The notes beneath the pieces were generated by a model. That model saw only the letters and a program-made list of their open reading frames with translations. It was not told where the DNA came from and ran no database searches. Made by a program: the position numbers and the translations under genes. Shown piece after piece: positions 45,958-56,081 of a stretch of 64,000 nt of DNA. The DNA lies in the NCBI GenBank assembly GCA_034401135.1, contig JAWZSP010000005.1, positions 3,534,001 through 3,598,000 of the forward strand. The letters run 5' to 3'. The stretch is from Volutella citrinella (Eukaryota; Ascomycota; Sordariomycetes; Hypocreales; Nectriaceae). The first letter of the stretch is position 1, and each line of letters starts with the position of its first letter.

Positions 45958-48299
45958 GTTGGAGACGGTTCGGTGATGTGCTGATGGCGGATAGAAACCA
46001 AGCTTAGACTTATTGATATGTCGATGGGAGAGCCAGAGTCGTGCTTTCTGTTGTTTAATGAGACAAGGCGCGATGGGATGGGATGAATCTGTCGGGATCG
46101 ATGGCGAGGGTCCGGCTCCTCTATATACTTAGTACACACCGACCGACGAGTCGAGGACCGACGACACGGGCTGCGCAGATTTGATTGACAGCCCGCGCAT
46201 CCTTCGCGAGGAGCAGCCGAGCCGTTGTGCAGCGGCGTCAGCAGCGCAGCCCAGCGCAGCCCACGCTACGCCATCAAGCCATGCCCTGCCATGTCTCTCG
46301 GTGGTGGGGTATTTTGCGGGAACGAGGCAGTGAAGTTGGAGTCTCGTCTACTTTTAGATTGGAAGGAGTGCGCCGCTGACTGCGGGGGACGAGGTACAGT
46401 GGTGTACCTGCCCGCGCTGGCCCCCCCTTACAGTGCTGTGGTGCAGCCCAAATTATCTGGTTGCTGCGCAGTCTTCAGCAGAGGGATGCAAGCCCATGCG
46501 AGGGGCCCCATGAGAGGCCCCGTACCAATTCAATCCCTCGACAACCTGCCGATGACGCCCACAAGGCTCACCCTTGTCCGCCCTGGGCTGTCTTGGCTCT
46601 GGAAGGACTCGAAGGACTTTGTTGATCGACGCACACGAGGTAGCATAATTGGCAACCCATTACCTCATTCCGGGCGCCGCCCGCCGCCCCAACGAATGAA
46701 CCAATTGCACTCTATCCAAATCGCCAAGGCCCCGGCTGACGTCTATTCAAAGCCCGACGCCATCAGCACTGCATCTCCCATCTCCATCCGTCTGTGTCCT
46801 CGGGTAATACGATGCTCACCTCACTCAGACGGGATGCACGGTACGTAATGGCATGGGGACTGCGGGCTAATAAATGCAGGATATGGCGTCGATCACGCCG
46901 TCGCTGTCGGCACATGGACTCGCAGCACACGACCTGCATGCGGGTCATGAAGGTGGTGGTGCACTTTAAACACCGTGGCGCGGCGACTGGCCCGTATCGG
47001 CCACAAGGCGCCAAGGCTGAGTGACTGAATCGGTGAATCCTCGAAGGGATCCAACCCGCTGACTCTTGGGCCAACCTGTCTGATCTTGGGCCAAGACCGG
47101 ATCCTCGCTGGGGGAACCCTGAGTCCTGGATCCAGCTGCTGAGAATATTACTGCTGATGATGGGCACATCATTGCGAGAGACACCCAACCACCCAAATTG
47201 CTCACGGACCGCCGCTGTAACTGTACCGAGTACAAGGGAGCCTTCGCTTCGGATGTCGGGCGTCGATCATCCACGCAGGTTCAACGGCAATTGTCATACT
47301 ACGGCACAGCTCGCAACTCTCTTGCCGACACGGCAGTGGTTGGAAATCTGGGGCAAAACGTCTTGTCCAGTCCAGGAGCAGTATCGTATTGAGGACCTAT
47401 TGCATTGCACAAGGCGACTGATAGTAGGAGTTTGACAACAAGCAACACGGCCATCAACCACCCGTCATAGTAGGCATTCGCAAGGCCATTTCGCTAAGTT
47501 CTGTTCTTTTCTTCTACATGGCCCGTCCGTACTCCTCCTAATGTCCCGGTCCCGATCCCGATGCCTGCCCAATGAACTCTATCCAGCCATCCCGTCTGCC
47601 ATCCGTCTGTCTGCCCGGCTTATTTTATCATGCAGTAAGCCAAGCCTCGATGGGCCATCCGCTGCTCGTACTGCTCGTACTAGTCGTGCTGGCCCATGAT
47701 CTCGTACGTAGTATGCATCTCCAACATGGCCCGTCATTAAAAAAACACGAAGAGATCGGCGCCCCTCCAGTCATTCCCCGTCTTATGACCAAATACTCGC
47801 GCGGCGAGGCTTGAGACAAAAGTCCCGCCTGCCCAGTGGCCCTGCCGGCATGTCCTCTGGCCTGACAATCAACTGCATGCTGCACTGACGTAGTAGTCTC
47901 CCTCCCAGTCATCAAAACAGAAGAAAAAAAGACACTCTTTCGCAATGGGGGGCTGAAGTTTACCTAAAAATACACGCAAATAAGGGCCGTCGCCACGAGA
48001 ACACGCGGAAGCATAGTGCGTCGTGGCTGATGGGCTGAATCGGCCCGGCGCACGGTCCCAACCCTGCGATTATCTCGCGACGCAGCTATGGATATAAGAA
48101 ATGAAGAAGCGAGTGTGGAGTGTCTGTATGCACGCTCGTACAGATGGTGGGGAGATTTGGGTGGTGTAAGAAATGTGGCTGTCCAGCCAATCACCCTCGA
48201 GAGGATATGTTTTGATGCTCCTGGTGCCTGACGGCTGAGCTTATATCATCTAAGCAGACAGAAAGAAAAAATAAGTAAACAAGGAGGAGTGGTGTTGTC
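45958..48299. other. Intergenic stretch, no gene seen
   Basis: There are 2.3 kb upstream of the triple-TIL gene and downstream of the DGK1-type gene. Apart from the TATA box it holds short open frames without domains, including one of 207 codons at 46225-46848 that starts from TTG. Confidence 0.5.
46122..46127 (-). promoter_or_regulatory. TATA box of the triple-TIL gene
   Basis: TATATA on the minus strand, 165-170 bp before the ATG at 45957. This is the same spacing as in the single-TIL gene. Confidence 0.45.
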
Positions 48300-49511
48300 C
48301 TAGGTGAAGATCTTGAGGAATCCCCAAATGCCGATACCGCTCAGGACAGGGATCGTCAGGTTGTCATCCCAGCCAAAGATGTCGACGACCTCGCTGGCGG
48401 AGGCAACGAAGCCGGACCACAACCCCATGATACCCAGGGCCAGGGATCCAGTAATGGTGGCTTGACCCTCTGACAGCCCGATGGCCTCCGTGACGACACG
48501 GGGCAGAGACAGTGCGCCCTTGAACATGAACTGTTCGTCGCCGGGGAGGGGTCCGTACGACGGGACCAGCCAAGCGTAGAAGAAGTACGACGTGGCCACG
48601 CCCACCAGGAATGCGGCCGTCGAGCCCGCCAAGGACTTGCCGCGACGGAGGCGGGGCGTGTAGCGGCCCCAGAGGCGGCCAAACGTGCTGGCGGCGGTGT
48701 CACACCAGCTGAGGAGGAGGACGCTCATGACGCCAACGTCCTTGGGGAAGAAGTACAGGACGATCCATGCGCCGAGGAGGTAGAAAATGACACCGTTCCA
48801 GCCAGAGTACTCGCTCTCCCGCATCAGAGCGCCCAGGACCTTGACATAGAACCGGTTGACGGACGCAAAGCGATGGCGCAGCCAGTCCGTTGTCGTGATC
48901 GGGATCAGGCCGGCCATGAGCCATGGCGTGACGGCCGTCGTCTGTGTGCCCGACACGTAGAGCCAGATGACGAAGAAGCCGATGGACACGTGCAGCGCCT
49001 TGCGAGGCACTTCATGCTTGTGCACAAATGTCCGCCATTGTCGGTGGATAGGGATCAGGCCGAGCGGGCTCGGGCTCCTGCTAAAGTCCCGCCACGTCCA
49101 TCCCAGGGGGGTCGAGGGCTGGGGTGGCGCGAGGTGCCCGTTGATGACGGCCTTGCCGTTGCCGTTGGCCTTGGCGCCGCCGTTCGTTATAGGCTTGGAT
49201 TCCGTAACGATGGTCGTCTTGCTCATCTTTTCGGCATTTGCAGCGTTGCTGGTGCGTCTTGTCGTCATGCGCTCGACAGCCCGAGGGTTTATGGGGGATC
49301 TGCTTCGGGTCCGGGCCCGCCGGAGGTCCGGGGAATCCGAATCATCCTCATCTGAGCGCTCGTGGAGCGGCTGCGGCGTGTTGCCTCGCCTTCGGGCGGC
49401 GGAGCGCGTGACCGGGCCAGAGTAGTCCCGTCCCTCTTGCTCGGAGGGGGTAGGACTCGGCGAGATGACACGGGGCGTCTCGGGGATGGCGGACTTTGCG
49501 CGGAGCGACAT
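48300..49511 (-). CDS. dgk1: CTP-dependent diacylglycerol kinase (Dgk1-like)
   Basis: A single exon of 403 residues starting at ATG 49511 (MSLRAKSAIPETPRVISPSP). The frame is open upstream to 49979 but contains no earlier ATG. The first ~170 residues are Ser/Arg/Pro-rich and cytosolic. A multi-membrane-span domain of the phosphatidate cytidylyltransferase/dolichol kinase superfamily follows: VPRKALHVSIGFFVIWLYVS, TTDWLRHRFASVNRFYVKVL, then SWCDTAASTFGRLWGRYTPR and RRGKSLAGSTAAFLVG. The D-T-x-A-S/GR-x-WGR and KS-x-AGS patterns are typical of Dgk1. The enzyme phosphorylates diacylglycerol with CTP at the nuclear/ER membrane, opposing the phosphatidate phosphatase Pah1. Confidence 0.92.
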   Translation of the reverse strand: MSLRAKSAIPETPRVISPSPTPSEQEGRDYSGPVTRSAARRRGNTPQPLHERSDEDDSDSPDLRRARTRSRSPINPRAVERMTTRRTSNAANAEKMSKTTIVTESKPITNGGAKANGNGKAVINGHLAPPQPSTPLGWTWRDFSRSPSPLGLIPIHRQWRTFVHKHEVPRKALHVSIGFFVIWLYVSGTQTTAVTPWLMAGLIPITTTDWLRHRFASVNRFYVKVLGALMRESEYSGWNGVIFYLLGAWIVLYFFPKDVGVMSVLLLSWCDTAASTFGRLWGRYTPRLRRGKSLAGSTAAFLVGVATSYFFYAWLVPSYGPLPGDEQFMFKGALSLPRVVTEAIGLSEGQATITGSLALGIMGLWSGFVASASEVVDIFGWDDNLTIPVLSGIGIWGFLKIFT

Positions 49512-50900
49512 GGTGAAGAAGGAGAAGGGTGGCAGCGCAGGACAGGAGACGGAGCCGGATATGATGCGCGTCAGGCACTCGAAGCCAGACGGCCAGAAGG
49601 ACGGGAGAGAGATGGAGTGGAGATGTTTATCGCGGCGCGATGCGCGCAAGGCAGCGGCGGTGGCGGTGGTTGACGTTGATAGGGGAGCGGCGTCGAGATA
49701 GTCGCGTGAGGCGGGCTGGTCGACCTTGTCCAGGTGGACCGAGGCAACTGGAGAAAACGACGGGGACGAGGGCTGAGAGTCCCTCTGACGATGGCTCGGA
49801 TGGTGTTGAAGATCGTCGAGATGGAGGGTGTGACGGAGGTTCGGAGCTTGCTGATGACGGCGGTGGCTCTGATCCAGGCCCTTGTTGCGATGACCCTGGT
49901 CCGGGCTACGTGGTGCCGGAGGGCTCGGGGACAGTGAACGTGGGACGGCGTCTATGGGATCCAGATTGAAGTTCGGCAAGGATGCAGCAGAGGGCTGGTC
50001 CCCCGCTGCATGATTGGCACGACGGAGAGGAATCTTGTCTGGCTCGGCGACCGGAGCTCTTGGGCATCCGATGCGAGCAGTGCAAAACTTGTGACTGCCG
50101 GCGCCTGGGGTGGTGGTGGGCGTTTTTTTCGAACCTCAGTGTTCGAGAGTGAGAGGGGGAAAAAAGTCGTGTGACACCCCGTTTCTCTCTCACCTGGCCA
50201 GCCAGCTCAACGGATGACGAGCAGTAGTGCCAATAGCGCTCGATTTTCGGGGCCCTAACGGTCGCTGCACAAGCTGGCTAACCTGGGTTCAGAGTCCGGC
50301 GTGTTGTTAGCTGGCGGCAAGAGATTGATTTTTTTTTCCTGCCAGGCTTTGGTCCGGGGTATATGGTCTGGCCGACGGCGAATGCGGTAACCGCGCAGGA
50401 AGGTGTGGCAGCAGGCACTCACAGTGCAAGCATGTGACCGCCAATGACGACCCGTGTGGATTTTACAATTATTAGTGAATGATTGGTCTGGTTTTCTGAT
50501 TCTGCGCAGAGGTCATATGGCTTTCGTCCAGGTGCAACATGACGGTGGTTTTATTTACGCACACACGAAGCGAGCTTTCCTCTCACAAGGCAGGAGCCAC
50601 GCGGTCCAATAAATTGCCTCCATTTTGAATACCTCCATCTCGGCAATCAGGCTCGTGCTCGCTGTCCCAACCCAGCTGTTGGCGCAACCCTGCAAGCGGA
50701 TCACGAGAGTGGGCACCAGCCACATCCCGCACTCGACGCCACAGCCCACGTGCCGATAAGATAAAAATTTCTGAGAAATGTTTCTGCGACAGAGGCTCGA
50801 GTAAGGGCCCCTCTATGCCGCGACGAGGAGTCTCCAACTTTTCCACACTTTTGCGAGAGAATTGTCTTTGCTTGGGAGCTATCCCGGACTCTTCTACAAC
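49512..50900. other. Divergent intergenic region of DGK1 and SPB4
   Basis: 1.4 kb. The first ~470 bp continue the DGK1 frame without a methionine. Near the SPB4 side are a CACGTG (50747-50752) and an AAAAATTT (50763-50770). Confidence 0.5.
50747..50770. promoter_or_regulatory. E-box and RRPE-like element upstream of SPB4
   Basis: CACGTG at 50747-50752 and AAAAATTT at 50763-50770, 131-154 bp before the ATG. They resemble elements seen upstream of RPS0 and NOP58 in this window. Confidence 0.35.
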
Positions 50901-52865
50901 ATGTCCGGAAAACCCGAGAAGAAAAAGGCCTCCCGGGCCTGGGATGCCCTCACTCCTTCGCTCCCGGAGTGGATTCTGGACGCCATGTCCACCATGGGCT
51001 TCAACCAGATGACACCAGTCCAGGCGGCCACGATCCCGCACTTCCTTGGTAACAAGGATGTTGTCGTCGAGGTACTTGATTCAAATGTATGTTCCAATTG
51101 AGTTTTTATGCTAATCGCCATGGAAAAGGCCGTCACCGGCAGTGGCAAGACCCTCACGTTCCTCATCCCCGTCATCCAAAAGCTATTGCGCCTCGACGAG
51201 CCGACCAAGAAGCACCACGTCGCTGCGATTATCGTCTCCCCGACCCGAGAGCTGGCTGCTCAGATCCATACCGTCCTCGTTTCGCTCCTCCAATTCCACC
51301 CCCCATCCGCCGAGATCCTCCCTCACCTCGAGGGCGACGAGAAGCGACCTTCAACGACTGCCCCCGTCATCGTTCCCCAGCTCCTGGTTGGCGGCACCAC
51401 CACAGCTGCGGAAGACCTCAGTTTCTTCTTGCGACACAGCCCCAACATTCTCATTTCCTCGCCCGGTCGCCTGGTGGAGCTTCTGAACTCGCCTCATGTC
51501 CACTGCCCCCAGTCTTCGTTCGAAGCCCTGGTGCTGGACGAGGCCGATAGATTGCTGGATCTGGGGTTCAAGCCGGATCTCCAGAAGATCCTGTCGCACC
51601 TCCCCAAGCAGCGCCGAACAGGACTCTTCAGTGCCAGTGTCAGTGAGGCTGTCAGCGAAATCATCAGAGTGGGACTGCGAAATCCGGTCAAGATCGAAGT
51701 CAAGGTCAAGATGAAGGATGGCGGCATTGTCGAGGATCGCAGAACACCCGCCAGTCTCCAAATGACCTACACTGTCCAGCCTGCGAGCCAAAAGCTCCCT
51801 GCATTGGCACAACTGCTGGAAAAGCTGCCAGTCCGACCTCAGCGGAGCATTGTCTTCCTGTCCACCTGTGCTGCCGTTGACTACTTCCAACACATCCTCC
51901 CCGCACTACTGCCAGATGGCTACGCACTTGTTCCTCTGCACGGCAAACATCCCGCCAAGGTGCGCGAGAAGAACTTCAAGCGTTTTCTTACATCCGTCTC
52001 ACCTACCCTCCTCCTGACGACCGATCTCGCCGCTCGTGGACTTGACATTCCCCAAGTCGATCTCGTGGTCCAGGTCGATGCTCCTTCTGACCCCAAGGTG
52101 TTTATCCACCGAAGTGGCCGAGCTGGCCGAGCCGGGCGAAAAGGTCTTGCCGTGGTGATGCTCCACCCTGGCCGCGAGGAAGACTACGTAAGGTTCTTGG
52201 ATATTCGAAAAACGCCCATCAACCCTCTACAAAGACCTGCAATCAGCGTGTCAGAAGACGACGCATTGGCCGCGACAAAGAGAATTCGGGAACTTGTGCG
52301 AGAGGATCGGGCACTGTTCGACAAAGCCCAAAAGGCGTTTGTCAGTTGGGCCCGAAGTTACGGTGCGCACCAAGCGACGTCCATCTTCCGGGCTGCGGAT
52401 CTCGACTGGTCGGATCTCGGCAACGCCTGGGGTCTGCTCCGCATGCCCCGCATGCCGGAGCTCAAGGGCTGGACAGGGGACAAGTGGCTTGGCCAGGAGA
52501 TTGACTGGGAATCATTCTCATACAAGGAGAAGGCGCGAGAGCAGGCCCGCCAGGCGGCAATGGAAGCTGAAAAGTCGGGCGAGAAGGCAGCGGAAGTCAA
52601 GGACGTGAAGAAGAAGCGCAAGAATAACGAGGCATGGAGCGGCAAGCACGAGAAAGAGGAGGAGAGGGTGGAGCGTCGCGAGAAGCGTCGCAAGAAGAAG
52701 GAAGCCGAGCAAATGTCTACCATGACGGACGAGGAGAAGGCCAAGAAGATGGAGCTCAACGAGCTGATTGCAGAGGTGCGCAGACAACACCGCGCAAAGG
52801 TGGCAGCGGAAGCTGCGGCGAGCAAAGGCAAGGGCGACGACGAGTTTGAGGGATTCGCCGATTAG
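50901..52865 (+). CDS. spb4: ATP-dependent rRNA helicase Spb4 (DEAD-box)
   Basis: Two exons, 50901-51071 and 51129-52865, encode 635 residues. The 57-bp intron has a GTACTT donor, a TGCTAAT branch site and an AAAAG acceptor. In order: Q motif ([15 protein letters not shown]), motif I AVTGSGKT (58-65), PTRELA, DEAD (194-197), FSAS in place of the usual [17 protein letters not shown] (motif V) and [13 protein letters not shown] (motif VI). The C terminus is a Lys/Glu/Arg-rich coiled coil, as in yeast Spb4, finishing DDEFEGFAD. Spb4 acts in nucleolar 60S assembly. Identity rests on layout and length; a close relative such as Dbp family members is less likely because of the GFNQMTPVQ start and tail. 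Confidence 0.94.
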
Positions 52866-53577
52866 ACATGATATACCCCTTTCGAGTTTGAATAATTAAA
52901 CAAATTATGCATACGCTAGAGGCGTGTAGCGAGGTCAATCAGATTTGATCATGGTTGCCTCTCTCAGTGGTTGCTGCTGAGAGGCCAATCACATCATGGA
53001 CGAACCCCTATGACGCGGCTGCTGGGGCTGCCACCGGCAAGGGGCTTATAAATAGCCGCCGCGATGCTGGGTTGGGGTAGAGCCAGGGCTGATTCTCCAA
53101 CATGCCACAATCCAGGGCGGCCGCAAGGCTGATTCGCGGCTCCAGGGGGCCAGACTTGTGTTTTCTCGTTTCGACTCGCCCCGACAATGCCGGCGACTTT
53201 CTAGTTTCCCCCAGTGTTGATTAGAATATCGCTTCCCTATTGGCTCGGAAATATGTGCAAGTTTAATACATACTATGTAAATGCCTGCTGACATGGCTCT
53301 GGCGCCAGGGACCCTTTCCCGTCTCCAACTCCACCCCTCTTTGGCTCTTGCCCATCTGGTGCTGCATACGCAATGCCCTCCCCGATTTGGCCTGACGTCG
53401 AGCTATGGCTCTGGGGCCGCTCCTCAATCCATCCCAACCTTTCTTCCTTCAAAACCCAGAGCTCCGCCCAACATTGCCACCACCACCGCAGCCTTGCGAC
53501 GTGCCATCCGCCGGCGTCGCTGTTCTCGACAATGAACCCCGCCAATCATTGAGCTGCCAGTCGCGAACTCCCCAATC
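52866..53577. promoter_or_regulatory. Upstream region of the Zn2Cys6 gene with TATA box and uORF
   Basis: TTATAAATAG at 53045-53054 is a good TATA box. An ATG at 53281 opens an 84-codon reading frame that ends at 53535, 43 bp before the main ATG. This suggests a ~500-nt leader with an upstream ORF. Confidence 0.45.
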
Positions 53578-54957
53578 ATGGCCCCGCGTGCGGCTGCTGC
53601 CAGGGCTAAGAGCTCCAGGCCGGCGACCAGAGCCAACAGCGGCGGTGCGCGTCGGCGCCACCACCACAAGTCGAGGAACGGTTGCTTGGAGTGCAAACGT
53701 CGCCATATCAAGTGCGACGAGGTCCGCCCCAAGTGCAGCAACTGTGTTGTGAGCGAGCGCGCCTGCGAGTTCCCTGTCACCGCACCCACAACCGCCTCTA
53801 AATCCAACTCCACCCCAGAGCCAGCGAGCGCGACCACCGCTGCGTCGGATCATCACTCACAGCCTTCCCTTTCCCGGCAGGCGAGCCGTGGCCAGTCGCA
53901 AAGCCCTGCTGCCAGCCATGCCAGTCCTGGCCTTCCTCCACATACACGCTTGCCAGCTCTCGCCCAGACTTCGACTGGTCCGCCAACACCACAGCCACCA
54001 CCCCGCATTTTGAACGACTCCTTCGCTCCGTCGCCAGTGTCATCGTTTTCCGAAGCCAATTCTCAGCCGCTATATACCACTCACCACCTACTTCTACTAC
54101 ATCATGCTGAGACGGGCTTGTATCTGCCAGGTCTGGGCTCAATTGTGCCCATGGTTATGGATTGGGCCGAAGCTGCACCTTATGCCCTCGAACAGCTCCT
54201 CGGCTTTGCCGCCGATCACCTAGCTACGATATCGCCCGATCGCGCCGCTTTCTACCGCCATTCGGCGGCGGAACTTCAAACCCGGGCCTTGTCTCGCTTT
54301 AACCGCGACTTTCAGGAGAAAAGCCCGGATGAACCTGCGGAAAATGCCATCCCTCGGTTCCTATTTGCGAGCCTCCTGAGCGTGCACCTTATCTTTGATA
54401 CCTTTTTGAACCACCGCGACAGTTTTCACACCTTCATTGACAAGTTCACCTCCTCGGCGTTTATCCACCGGGGCCTCCGTGTCGTCACGCATGGGAGCTA
54501 TAGCTTGCTCTCACAAACAAAGCTGGGCTGGACCCTCCGACAAATTCAGGCCCTTTCGGACTCTGGGCCCAAGGGCACGGAGTGCGATGATCTCACCAAA
54601 TTCATCGAGGCTTCTGACCTGGGTCCGACCACCATTGAAGCCTGCAAAGATGCAGCACTCCGCTTGCAGTGGGCTTTCAATCTTTACCACGCCTTCCCCG
54701 AAAAAGACCGTGTGCAAGCTGTGACGGCATTCCCCGTTGTGGTAACAGCGGAATTTGTGGATAGTCTTCGGAAACACCGTCCTGAGGCGCTGGTGGTGCT
54801 TGCGTACTATGGCGTGTTGCTACATTTCTGCCGCGACTCGTGGATCGTCAAAGATGCCGGGCAGTTTGTAATTCGTCTCATTGCTGGGTATCTGGGCAAC
54901 TTCTGGCAAGATGCCCTGAAGTATCCGCTTGAGATGCTGGAAAGCGAACAGGGGTGA
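53578..54957 (+). CDS. Zn2Cys6 transcription factor, Upc2-like
   Basis: A single exon of 459 residues from ATG 53578 (MAPRAAAARAKSSRPATRAN). The Zn2Cys6 cluster is near residues 35-65: CLECKRRHIKCDEVRPKCSN, then C-V-V and RACEF, giving the CX2CX6CX5-6CX2CX6C pattern. A Ser/Thr/Pro-rich linker follows. The C-terminal ~280 residues are helical and start at LLLHHAETGLYLPGLGSIVP. This lacks the usual fungal-specific TF domain and instead resembles the ligand-binding region of Upc2/Ecm22-type regulators, many of which control sterol genes. Whether this one senses sterols is not shown by the sequence. It ends GNFWQDALKYPLEMLESEQG. Confidence 0.88.
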   Translation: MAPRAAAARAKSSRPATRANSGGARRRHHHKSRNGCLECKRRHIKCDEVRPKCSNCVVSERACEFPVTAPTTASKSNSTPEPASATTAASDHHSQPSLSRQASRGQSQSPAASHASPGLPPHTRLPALAQTSTGPPTPQPPPRILNDSFAPSPVSSFSEANSQPLYTTHHLLLLHHAETGLYLPGLGSIVPMVMDWAEAAPYALEQLLGFAADHLATISPDRAAFYRHSAAELQTRALSRFNRDFQEKSPDEPAENAIPRFLFASLLSVHLIFDTFLNHRDSFHTFIDKFTSSAFIHRGLRVVTHGSYSLLSQTKLGWTLRQIQALSDSGPKGTECDDLTKFIEASDLGPTTIEACKDAALRLQWAFNLYHAFPEKDRVQAVTAFPVVVTAEFVDSLRKHRPEALVVLAYYGVLLHFCRDSWIVKDAGQFVIRLIAGYLGNFWQDALKYPLEMLESEQG

Positions 54958-56081
54958 AAGCCTCCACTTTCTCCGAAATGATTGCTAACGATGCATCCTG
55001 TGAAGCTCGGGAGTCAGCCACGCAGGCAATGAGTTCTGCAGATTGAGGCCCAGCGAAGGGCTCCTCAGCGTAGCCCGGCATGGTGCTAAGCCATGCCAAG
55101 ATTCATCATGCCAAGCATGATGTAGTCCCTTGCATGAAAAAAAAAAACCTTGTGCAACGTCATTGTATCAAAGTCGGCTAGTCACTCATGATTATTATGT
55201 ACATCAGGATAGGTGCATATCGCCCTCATGTACAATGATGCAAATAGAAATGAAATACCATGACTCAAATCTTCCTACCAATGAACAAGCTTCTTCGGTC
55301 ATCTGTTTTGCCCATAAACTGAAATAAAAGCTGGTTCACAAAGTCACCCTAGATGCTGCAATTACCAATATATCGACATCATACTATGTAGACTCGTGGT
55401 CTACTGTGGCCTCTAGTCATTCATCTCGAGACATCTACAGAAGGAATAACAGCGCATCTCATCTTGACTCATTCCTATCACCTCGCCCTGTAGCTCGGCG
55501 TTGATGGGACAGGCATCGAGCCTACCCACCACTCATCCATCCAAGTTCCTCCCCCCCAGTATGTCCTTTCCGTCCCTGTCCGTTACGCACCATTTTATTT
55601 GTATTCATTCGTATATCTCTGCGTCTTTCTTCGCCAGGAAAACAACACATCAATATCCATCAACTAATCCGTCCACGCCTCCCGAGTCTCTGCCGATTGG
55701 CCATTCGTGTGCCGAGCCGCAAATGGAGGGGCTAGAGAGGAGGGAAGCAGTGGAAATAGACGACCAAATGTGTCTGGCGGCCAGATGCGTAAGTTCAGCC
55801 GTCTAGCAACCGGGAAGGCGGCGAAGCAAACGAGACGCACTCCCTATGTGAGTATTGGAACTCATTGATAGGGTTTGGTATCACTACAACAAAGAAAGTA
55901 AGAGAAAGGAGAAGAGGCTTCCCCCCATCGACAACGATAACGAACCACGCCGCGCGAGGCGAGAGGGTGGCTAGAGGTCGTAGAATTCCCAGCCATCCCC
56001 CAGTGATTCCGTCGGCTCGGCCTCGGGTTCCTCAGGCTCATTTCGACGGGGTGCGAATTCAGATCGGAATTCCTCTCTAAG
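54958..56081. other. Convergent intergenic stretch
   Basis: These are the 3' regions of the Zn2Cys6 gene and CRM1. No gene seen. Confidence 0.5.

Noticed and set aside
46225..46848. 207-codon open frame upstream of the triple-TIL gene
   Set aside because: It begins at TTG, shows no domain or secretion signal, and overlaps other random frames.
49512..49979. N-terminal extension of the DGK1-type protein
   Set aside because: The frame is open but contains no ATG, so 49511 is the first possible start. It is probably leader DNA.
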